Position numbers and translations under genes: made by a program. From positions 1 to 23,739 of the forward strand of contig WSZX01000155.1 in the NCBI GenBank assembly GCA_013139935.1: DNA of 23,739 nucleotides, read 5' to 3'. This document shows, one piece after another, positions 15,716 to 23,600 of this stretch. This DNA is from Ardenticatenales bacterium (GTDB lineage: Bacteria > Chloroflexota > Anaerolineae > Promineifilales > UBA4811). Position 1 is the stretch's first letter. Each line of letters starts with the position of its first letter. The notes below the pieces were generated by a model. It worked only from the letters and a program-made list of their open reading frames with translations, was not told the origin of the DNA and ran no database searches.

Positions 15716-17119
15716 ATGCATTTTGGTCTGTATCCGGTCACCGCGACTACGGTCACGACGCACATCATCGTGACAACGCACCTGTTGACGCTGACCAGTG
15801 CCGAGCTGGAGGCGGAGGTCCATGCGGAACTTGCCGAGAACCCGGCCCTGGAGATGGTCGACGGGCAGCGTTGCCACCGTTGCGGCGCGCTGGTGGAAAC
15901 CCCTCCGTGTCCGCAGTGTGTGCGGGAACTGCTGGCTGGCACAGTCATCAATGTAGATTCTGGCTATCGTCCGGCGGGCAGAGCTGATCGATCTGGAAGC
16001 GATGGTTATGATCCGTTGATGGGCGTCGTTCAACCTGTTCGGTTGGCGGACCACATCATGCGCCAGCTTGAGCCCATGCTTGAGCCATCTGATGTTCCCA
16101 TCGCCTCTTATCTTGCCGAGTCGATAGGTGAACGTGGATTCCTGGGTGTGACGGTGGCCCAGGTGGCAGCGGAACTGCGAGTGGCGCAGCCGGTTGTTGA
16201 ACGGGTGCTGCGCCAGTTGCAGCAGGTAGACCCGGTGGGTGTTGGCTCGCGGGGTCCACAGGAGTGCTTGCTTCGGCAACTGGAGGCGCTCTCTCCTACA
16301 GGACCGGAGGTGTCGGAGCTTCGTCTGATCGGCCTACGCTTGCTGAGCGAGTTTTGGGATCATTTTCTGCATGCTCGGTGGAGCGAAATTCCGATCGCGG
16401 CTCGCGATCTCTCTGCTGCTGTCGCTTTTATCCGCGCCAACCTCACTCCCTATCCAGCCATGGCAGGGTGGGAAGATGAGTTGGCCCGCCGGCGGGGGCC
16501 GGCTTCTCCGACGGTCTACACCCGTCCGGACATGGTCATCCATATTGATGTGCACGGCGCGCTGGCGGTCGAGGTATTTGCCATCAGTTCGCGCTGGCTT
16601 CGGCTGAGTCCCAGCTTTAAGCAGATGATCCGTGGCGCCAATGGGAAAGGTCAGGACAGCTGGAGAGAAATGGCGGAACGTGCCGAGTTGTTCATAAAGT
16701 GTTTGCGCCAACGTCAGGGGACACTCCGACGTGCTGTAGAAGCGCTGGTCACCTACCAGGAGAGGGCGATCCGGGAAGGAGACGAACATATCCGGCCGCT
16801 GACCCGCACCCAGCTTGCTGAGATGCTTGATGTACACGAAGCCACTGTCAGCCGTGCCATGAGTGGCAAGACTGCCGCCCTGCCTGATGGACGGATCGTT
16901 CCTCTGTCCCACTTTTTCGAGTGCGGCAAGTCCATCAAGGAGTTGATACGTCAGATGATTGCCAACGAGGATCAGCCTCTGAATGATAGTGCCATCGAAG
17001 CTAAGCTGAGAGTGATGGGACGGCCGATTGCGCGCCGCACGGTCGCCAAGTACCGAAACATGCTGGACATTCTGCCGGCGCACCTCCGGGCACGCCAGAA
17101 GGAGTGCGTTTCCGCGTGA
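15716..17119 (+). CDS. rpoN: Divergent sigma-54 factor with zinc-ribbon-like insert
   Basis: 467-residue RNA polymerase sigma-54 factor, which needs an AAA+ activator to open promoters. Residues 23-47 (LLTLTSAELEAEVHAELAENPALEM) match the end of region I, but the preceding segment is T-rich (TATTVTTHIIVTTH) where most sigma-54 proteins are Q-rich. CHRC and CPQC (C53, C56, C65, C68) form a CxxC-x8-CxxC zinc-ribbon-like motif in place of the acidic region II. A core-binding domain (about 105-265) follows, then the HTH (RTQLAEMLDVHEATVSRAMSG, about 364-384) and a canonical RpoN box ARRTVAKYRN (439-448). ATG 15716 is preceded by GAGG at 15703-15706. An in-frame TTG at 15671 lies before the predicted sigma-54 transcription start and is rejected. 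Confidence 0.92.
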   Translation: MHFGLYPVTATTVTTHIIVTTHLLTLTSAELEAEVHAELAENPALEMVDGQRCHRCGALVETPPCPQCVRELLAGTVINVDSGYRPAGRADRSGSDGYDPLMGVVQPVRLADHIMRQLEPMLEPSDVPIASYLAESIGERGFLGVTVAQVAAELRVAQPVVERVLRQLQQVDPVGVGSRGPQECLLRQLEALSPTGPEVSELRLIGLRLLSEFWDHFLHARWSEIPIAARDLSAAVAFIRANLTPYPAMAGWEDELARRRGPASPTVYTRPDMVIHIDVHGALAVEVFAISSRWLRLSPSFKQMIRGANGKGQDSWREMAERAELFIKCLRQRQGTLRRAVEALVTYQERAIREGDEHIRPLTRTQLAEMLDVHEATVSRAMSGKTAALPDGRIVPLSHFFECGKSIKELIRQMIANEDQPLNDSAIEAKLRVMGRPIARRTVAKYRNMLDILPAHLRARQKECVSA

Positions 17120-18789
17120 AGCCTGTTCAACCTTCTCGACTTGCCGAGGTCACTGGGGTCCGGTTGCCCGTCCCGAAAGGTGGCATCGCTGGCCTGGAGG
17201 TCGAAGACGGCCGCCTCTTGGAGGCGTTCGATCGCCTGCTGCAGGCGATGGAGCAGCTGTTCGCTGCCGACCTCGACCAGCAGAGCACAGCAATGCACAC
17301 GCTGACCCAGTTCTTTCGGGCTGATGCGGCCGGCCTGTATGTCACGCCCCAGCCGGGCCAGGGGATGGAGTTACTGACCGCCTATCAATTCCCGCTCAGT
17401 GCACCATTCCAGTTGAGGGCCAACATGTTGGATGGGGAGAGCGGCCGCCCGTTTTCTGTCATCCGGGCGTACATCCCTGATGTTGGCAGCAGTGTGTGGG
17501 CAGACGCGGCTCAGGAAGCAGGTTGGCAAGATGTGCTTGTGTACGTCCTGCCCCGCTGTTCCGCCAAGCTTGTCCTTGCCTATACCGGCCCCTTCTCCCA
17601 ATTGGAGCCAGCCCTGGTCGGGGTCTCCCTGCGCTCTCTGGCCATGGCCGTTCACCACCGGGATGCACTCCATCAGGTTGATACTCTGCGACAACTGAAC
17701 CAGGAGCTGGATCACCGTTTCAAGGGCAGCATCAATCATCTGACAGAGGGTGTTGTTGTTCTGGATTGTGAAGGGGAGGTAGTCTTTTGCAGCCAGCTTG
17801 GCGGCCAACTGCTTGGCTACGCCCCTGATGAAGTCGTAGGGCTGCCCGTTGACGGTGTTCTGGTTTCGCGTGGCGACATCGGCCAGGTTGTCCAGCGGGT
17901 GCTCTCCGGTCGCAGTTCGCTAGAAACTCGTCAACTCGTTCTATACCAACGCTCTGGTGATCCGTTCACTGCTCGCCTGCGAGTTGTGCCTCTGCGTGGG
18001 GTTGGCCGCCCTGGTGCTCGCGGGGCGATGGTGTTCTTTGTGGAGCAGCAGACGGACCAGATGGAGCAGATGGAAAACGGCTTGCGTCAAAAGAATGCCC
18101 AGTTGGAGCGTATGATATCCATCCTGGCGCACGAGATCCGCAACCCGCTCGGCAGCATCAAGGCCGGGCTGGACTACCTGGAACCTGCTTTCAGCCACGA
18201 CGAGTCGATTCTCCAGGACTTGAACACAATTCAAGGAGAAATTCGCCGGATGGACCGGCTTCTTGAAGACGCGCTCGTGGTCTCACGGCCGTCTGAGCTC
18301 AAGACCCGCCCTCAGAGTATTATTGACTTGCTGGACCACTTGCTGGCCGGCAAGGCCAAGCTCCTCGAGGAGCGGGGGGTCGCCGTGAGAAAAAAGTACG
18401 AGCCTGACCTGCCGCGCATTCCGCTTGACCGAGTACAGATGGAGCAGGTCTTTGACAATCTGATCATCAATGCCATGCATGCGATGACTGGTGGCGGGCA
18501 CTTGACCGTAACAGCCGCCGTCATTGCTGCACCATCGAGCGATTCCTCTGACAGTCGGCCGGTTTTGCAGGTCGAGGTGGGCGACTCGGGGCCGGGAGTC
18601 CCCCCCGAGAAGCTGGAGCGAATCTTTGATCCCTTTTTCACCACCAAAAAGGGTGGAACCGGACTGGGTCTGGCTGTTGCGCGCCGGATTGTAGGCCAGC
18701 ACAACGGCACTCTAAAGGCCAACAGCTGGCTTGGAATCGGCACCATCTTTGTGATAACGTTGCCAGTTGAGGACGAGCCGCTTGAGTAA
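17116..18789 (+). CDS. Soluble PAS-domain sensor histidine kinase
   Basis: 557 residues with no membrane segment, so it senses a cytoplasmic signal. The N-terminal part (about 36-186) looks like a degenerate GAF-type domain. A PAS domain (about 205-305) starts NHLTEGVVVLDCEGEVVFCS. A short coiled coil leads to HisKA with AHEIRNPLGSIKAG (phospho-acceptor H339). The HATPase has an N box FDNLIINAMHAM (N448), G1 GDSGPGV (489-495) and the F/G2 region FFTTKKGGTGLGL (507-519). This is the NtrB-like architecture that partners NtrC-type regulators. GTG 17116 overlaps the rpoN stop as GTGA, with AGAAGGAG at 17097-17104. The GTG at 17104 is embedded in that ribosome site and is rejected. Confidence 0.92.
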   Translation: MKPVQPSRLAEVTGVRLPVPKGGIAGLEVEDGRLLEAFDRLLQAMEQLFAADLDQQSTAMHTLTQFFRADAAGLYVTPQPGQGMELLTAYQFPLSAPFQLRANMLDGESGRPFSVIRAYIPDVGSSVWADAAQEAGWQDVLVYVLPRCSAKLVLAYTGPFSQLEPALVGVSLRSLAMAVHHRDALHQVDTLRQLNQELDHRFKGSINHLTEGVVVLDCEGEVVFCSQLGGQLLGYAPDEVVGLPVDGVLVSRGDIGQVVQRVLSGRSSLETRQLVLYQRSGDPFTARLRVVPLRGVGRPGARGAMVFFVEQQTDQMEQMENGLRQKNAQLERMISILAHEIRNPLGSIKAGLDYLEPAFSHDESILQDLNTIQGEIRRMDRLLEDALVVSRPSELKTRPQSIIDLLDHLLAGKAKLLEERGVAVRKKYEPDLPRIPLDRVQMEQVFDNLIINAMHAMTGGGHLTVTAAVIAAPSSDSSDSRPVLQVEVGDSGPGVPPEKLERIFDPFFTTKKGGTGLGLAVARRIVGQHNGTLKANSWLGIGTIFVITLPVEDEPLE

Positions 18790-19957
18790 GACGATTCTTT
18801 TCGTGGATGACGAAATCAATCTTCGCACCTTTCTGTCCAAGACGTTGCGCCGCGATGGATACGAGGTCCTCGAGGCGGACTCGTTGGCCGCTGCCCGGCA
18901 GCACCTCGCGGTCAGTTGGATAGACATGATCATCCTGGACAGAGTACTTCCCGATGGCGAAGGCTTGGCGCTGCTGAGGGAGTTGCGCCAGAATGAATCC
19001 TGGTTGCCCGTTGTCATGCTCACTGCACACGGCGCAATTGACAACGCTGTGGCAGCGATGAAGATGGGTGCATATGACTATCTCACAAAGCCGGTGGAAA
19101 TCGACGAATTGCGGGCGCATCTGGAGCGCATGGCCGAGACGGTGACCCTGCACCGGGAGCTAGAACACCTCCGCCAGGAATCCGGCGCGAGCGATTCTGG
19201 ATGGGTCGTGGGCCAGAGCGCTGTGATGCGCAAGGTGGCCGAGGACATCGACCAGGTGGCTCCCACCAACAGTACCGTGCTTTTGACGGGTGAGAGCGGC
19301 ACAGGAAAAGAGGTGGTCGCTCGCATGCTCCACAGGCAGAGCGAACGCAGCGGGCAGCCGTTCCGCCCCATCAATTGCGCAGCGTTGCCAGAGCATCTAC
19401 TGGAGAACGAGCTCTTTGGTCATGAGAGCAACGCCTACACCGGTGCGGGCAAACAGAAGAAAGGTCTGTTCGAAGTGGCTGACGGCGGGACGCTCTTCTT
19501 GGATGAGATCAGCTCGATGACGCCGGGGATGCAGGCAAAGATCCTGCGCGTGATTGAGGAGCGGATGGTCCGCCGCGTCGGGGGAACTCGCGATATCCCG
19601 GTTGATATCCGCCTTCTTGCAGCAACGAATCGGGATCTGGACGATGCCATGCAAAAGGGGCAGTTTCGGCGAGACCTCTACTACCGGCTCAGTGTGGTGC
19701 GTATTCACCTCCCCCCCCTGCGAGAACGGGATGGAGATACACCCCTCTTTGCAGCGTTTTTCCTCAACCGCTTCAACCGGGAAATGGGCAAGAGTATCTC
19801 CGGCTTTAGCCCGGATGCCCTGAGTGTGCTCAGATCTCACGACTGGCCGGGAAACATCCGTGAACTGCGCAACGTCGTTGAACGGGGGGTTGTCTTTTGC
19901 AGCGGAGAGCAGATCGAGGTGTCTCATCTCCCCCGCGAGATCGTTGGCCAGGTGTGA
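18782..19957 (+). CDS. NtrC-type response regulator/sigma-54 activator lacking a DNA-binding domain
   Basis: 391 residues. The receiver domain (3-115) has D10/D11, phospho-acceptor D53, T81 and K103. The AAA+ domain (about 140-375) has Walker A GESGTGKE (170-177), Walker B GGTLFLDE (235-242) and arginine-finger region RRDLYYRL (296-303). The sigma-54-contacting loop, usually GAFTGA, reads NAYTGA (217-222). The protein ends at HLPREIVGQV, just after the AAA+ helical lid, so the Fis-type HTH of about 60-80 residues is missing. TTG 18782 (MSKTILFVDDE) is preferred because GAGG sits 9 nt upstream at 18769-18772; TTG 18767 would add five residues. It overlaps the kinase gene by 8 nt. It probably activates the sigma-54 encoded two genes upstream. 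Confidence 0.92.
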   Translation: MSKTILFVDDEINLRTFLSKTLRRDGYEVLEADSLAAARQHLAVSWIDMIILDRVLPDGEGLALLRELRQNESWLPVVMLTAHGAIDNAVAAMKMGAYDYLTKPVEIDELRAHLERMAETVTLHRELEHLRQESGASDSGWVVGQSAVMRKVAEDIDQVAPTNSTVLLTGESGTGKEVVARMLHRQSERSGQPFRPINCAALPEHLLENELFGHESNAYTGAGKQKKGLFEVADGGTLFLDEISSMTPGMQAKILRVIEERMVRRVGGTRDIPVDIRLLAATNRDLDDAMQKGQFRRDLYYRLSVVRIHLPPLRERDGDTPLFAAFFLNRFNREMGKSISGFSPDALSVLRSHDWPGNIRELRNVVERGVVFCSGEQIEVSHLPREIVGQV

Positions 19958-20082
19958 ACGCGGTCGTCGGCGGGAGTCACTGTCTGTCACGTTCGATCTG
20001 AACTTCCCAGGCTCGGCCGGTTTCCACGAGTCGGTCACCCACCGATCAGTCGCCTAGCGACGTCCCACATCTCTTCGCCATT

Positions 20083-20169
20083 CCAGTTTTGACCTCCCCT
20101 CCAGTTTCCCTCTTGCTGCGCGGAACTGCAGAGAGAACGCCATCTTGTCAGTTTTTCGACGCCCTCCCC
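20083..20169 (+). repeat. CAGTTT/CTCCCC repeats upstream of the sigma-54 promoter
   Basis: Three related copies: CCAGTTTTGACCTCCCC (20083-20099), CCAGTTTCCCTC (20101-20112) and TCAGTTTTTCGAC continuing to GCCCTCCCC (20148-20169). The last one ends 13 nt before the -24 element. They could bind an accessory regulator or bend DNA. The similarity may partly reflect base composition. Confidence 0.4.
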
Positions 20170-20182
20170 AGTATGATGGTCC

Positions 20183-20198
20183 TGGCACGTTTTCTGCA
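20183..20198 (+). promoter_or_regulatory. Sigma-54 (-24/-12) promoter upstream of the two-TM/TPR genes
   Basis: TGGCACGTTTTCTGCA: a perfect TGGCACG, a T-run spacer and CTGCA in place of TTGCA. GG (20184-20185) and GC (20196-20197) are separated by exactly 10 nt. Transcription should start near 20209, 46 nt before ATG 20255. This is the closest match in the window to the consensus and to the site before rpoN. Confidence 0.85.
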
Positions 20199-20254
20199 CC
20201 TGTCATGGGTGGCGGTAAGCTTAACCGGATTCAATAGCAGAAACGGAGTTACAA

Positions 20255-20590
20255 ATGATCGATCCAGCTCTCTCAGCCGAAATCATTGTCCTTACGATTG
20301 CCTCGATGCTAGCACTAACCGGGTTTGCAGCTCTCCTGATGGGTTTGCGCACCATGTTGGCGCGTGACTACCAGCAGACGCTCCGAAAGCTCTCGCTTCA
20401 CTCAGCCCAACTCAGCCAGAAGGGATTGGGAGATATAGCTATTGCCCCGGCGCTTGACGCAACCGCCCGATTGGTCGAGGCTGTCAGCCAATTGGTGCGT
20501 ACCGCAGTAGGCATTGGCGTCTTTCTCTGTTTCACAGGCACAGCGATGATGGTGGCTGCATACCTGATGGTGTCTCGCCTGGTGTGGTAG
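20255..20590 (+). CDS. Small two-TM membrane protein, unrecognised
   Basis: 111 residues, not recognised. Two hydrophobic helices (about 9-31 and 84-106) flank a 50-residue polar, amphipathic middle (RTMLARDYQQTLRKLSLH, then GDIAIAPALDATARLVEAVSQLV). The positive-inside pattern suggests a cytoplasmic loop, a hairpin topology. CGGAG (20244-20248) lies 6 nt before ATG. It is the first gene behind the sigma-54 promoter at 20183-20198, and the TPR gene starts 57 nt after its stop, so the two are probably one transcript. The name and job cannot be given from sequence; a membrane anchor or sensor for the TPR protein is one possibility. Confidence 0.8.
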   Translation: MIDPALSAEIIVLTIASMLALTGFAALLMGLRTMLARDYQQTLRKLSLHSAQLSQKGLGDIAIAPALDATARLVEAVSQLVRTAVGIGVFLCFTGTAMMVAAYLMVSRLVW

Positions 20591-20647
20591 CGTTCCCCGG
20601 ACTCCGCCCGGGCGCGTCCGAGTTGGAGATAGAAAAGGATTTGGCAA

Positions 20648-23600
20648 ATGCAGCATCTCCCGTTTAGCTCAACGGCGGCCACCCTGTCCGACCGCATCTC
20701 CGCAGCCGTCCCGGATCGGAAGCGTGCGGCCGAGATACAGCTCTCTCTGCGCAGCTATCGGCCAGTGTGGGACCTTGCCCACCAGCCTGCTGTCCTGGGG
20801 GCGCTGCTGGAAGCTGCCAACCAGAACGAGCCTCTGTGGTGGCGACCCGCCCGCGTTGCATTGTCTGCCATTGGTGTCTGGCAGGGCCTGGATGATCATG
20901 CGGCGGCCGAGGCCTGGCTGCTGAATGCGGGGAGGCCGTTGCTGCTCCGAGCCGCCGGCAAGGATTCCAGCATCAGCTTGGGTGAGGGGATGGACACGGT
21001 GTTGGTTCATACCCTAGTGCGGGATACTTGTTGTGCTCTTTACCACCTACATGGCTTGGTGGTGGAGGCTGACGACCAGCCGGGGGAGGCCTCCGGCTCC
21101 GCGAGTGCACAGTCCATTGCTCCTGCTCTGGCTGGCCCGGAAGGGGTGCTCGTCTGTCTGTATGATCTTGCCTCGTGCACCTCTGCGCAACCGACCGACA
21201 CCAAGTGGATGGTTGCTGTTGGTCGTGACCGCCCCATGACGGCGGCCAGGGTTCTCCTGCTCAACCACACTGGAGACGATGCCGCGCAGGTGATCTCGGC
21301 CGCCCGGCCCATCATGGATGGTCTGGGTATGGCCCAGGCACTGGCCTTCATACAGGCGCTCGGCGACGCAGGTGCAACCGTCTGTGCGGCCGAACTCTCC
21401 CTGCAGCTATTTCACGCGCTTCCCGAGCCCTCTGATAGCCAGGGGCCGGAGCATCTGGCAGCTTCGGCTGTCCGTCATCTTCACCGGGGGCTCGCGGCTG
21501 CAGCCGGTGAGTCAACCACCGCTATTCGCGAACTGGAGCGTGCGTGGGGGAACGGAAAGGCATTCATTTCTGTGCTAGCCCTTCAACTAGGCCGGATTCA
21601 CAATGCACAGCTTGATCCCGCAGCGGCACAGGACGCTTATCGCCTTGGGCTTCAACTGACCCCGGAAAGCACCGAACTGCGGGCCGCTGCCGCTGCTGCC
21701 CTCAATGCAGCCGCCCAATACGAGGATGCGCTCGATCTGCTCAATGCAGTGTCCGCCAACCAGGCAGAACAAGACCACCAATTGCTTATGCAGCGGGCGA
21801 GAGCATTGGTAGGACTCGATGAGCGTGATGCAGGCATTGCCGCTGCGTGCCAGGCGGCCGAGCTGTCCGATGCTCCGGAACAGAATTACCAAGTAGCTCG
21901 TTTGCTGGCTGATGTGGGCGAGATTGAGAGGGCCATCCCTCTCATGGAGCAGGCAGTCGCCGCTTTGCCGGCCCGCGTAGCATGGTATGGGGAGCTGGGC
22001 GAAATGTATGTCCGACAGGCCCACTGGACTGCAGCCGAGAACTGCTTCCGTCAACTTGTTGCCCTGGAAACGGACGAGCGCCGGGTCTCCACTCTTCTCC
22101 GGCTGGGATCAGTTCAGCGCTCAAGGGGAGACATGACGGCAGCTCTGAAAACCGTCACCGAGGCAGTGCACATTGAGCCGCAGAATCCAGAGATTCTGCA
22201 GGAATATGTGGCCACGGCACACGCCGCCCAGGAGTGGAGAACAGCCATTCATGCGGGTCACGCTGCCCTGGCCCTTCAACTGGATTCGGTGCAAACGCAC
22301 GTGTTGATGGGAGAGGCCTTTGCCGCATTGAATCAGAACGACGAGGCCCTCTATCATCTGAGGCGGGCCACTCGCCTGCCGGCGGCGCCGGGTTCTGGCC
22401 TGCAGCCGGCCGATGCTTGGCTGGCCTTGGCTCAGTGTTATACGTGTGCCTGTCAGTCCGATGACGGCGGAACCGAATCGTGTCAGTGCCAGGAACACAT
22501 TAGCCAGGTGGAACAGATTACGGCTGACGCGGTGCAGGCGGTTGGCGAACAAAAAGCCGGGCCGGTGTTCTTCCTGTTGGGGAAACTCTATGAGAAAACC
22601 GGCCGGCTCACCGAAGCGCACTCGATGTTTCGCCGCATGTATGAGGCGGGCGATCGATCCGGTGCCATGCTTACTCGATTCGGCCGGATCCTGAACGCAC
22701 TCGGACACCACGAGTTGGCGGTTGCCAAACTTGAGGAAGCTGTCGCTCAACCAGATGCGGATGGAACTGCATTCCATGCACTGGCCCTGGCGCTAGACGG
22801 GGCCGAGCAGGTGGCTGGTGCCGCGGCGGCTGCCCGTCAGGCCGCTGCCCTGGCCCCGGATGACGGCCCCGTTCTTCTCGACTCTGGCCGCCTCTGCCTC
22901 GCAGATCATGATGCTCAGGCTGCAGTTGCCATGCTCCAGGCTGCTGTTGCCCAATTGCCCAAGGATGCAGCCGCCCGCGAGTGGTTGGGAAAGGCGCTGG
23001 AGGCTGAGGGCGACTGGGATGCCGCCTTGGATGTCTACTGGACGGCCGCCCGGTTGAGCCCCACCAACCCGCAACTCCAGCATCGCATTGGAGTGGTCTC
23101 CTCTCGCCTGGGCCAGCACGAGATTGCCATTACCGCTCTCAGTGAGGCCGCCGACACTCTGCCGCACGACCTGAGCGTTCAGGATGCGCTGGCGGAGGCG
23201 TTCGAGGCGGCCGGATGGTGGGAAAACGCTGCTGACATTCGTGAACGGGCAGCTAGTCTCTCGCCCGATGCTCCTGAGCGGCTGATGGCGTGGGCCAGAG
23301 CAGCGCGGCATGCGGAGGATTTCGTGGGAGCCGATCAGGCGATCGCCCGTGCTCAGAAAGTTGTCCCCAACAGCGAACGCCTTTTTCTTGAGCAGGGGCT
23401 GCTGCGATGGGCGCGGGGAGACCAGTCTGCAGCTGTCCGGCTGCTGCGTGACCTGGTCCAGGACAGTCGGCAACCCGAGTTACTCTGGGAGATCGGCGAG
23501 ATTCTGGTGGGTTGGGGGCAGGTTAAATCCGGAGCGGATGCCTTTGGCCGGGCGGTTGATCAGAATCCGGACGATCCGGACATTCAGGTCAGACTGGGTG

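Larger units (their letters stand above)
19958..20254. other. Intergenic regulatory region between the activator and the two-TM gene
   Basis: 297 nt without a gene. It holds a GTCGC-CTA-GCGAC inverted repeat (20049-20061), three CAGTTT-containing pyrimidine-rich repeats (20083-20099, 20101-20112, 20148-20169) and a near-perfect sigma-54 promoter (20183-20198). Its length and content fit an enhancer-type control region. No intrinsic terminator is seen after the activator gene. Confidence 0.6.
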
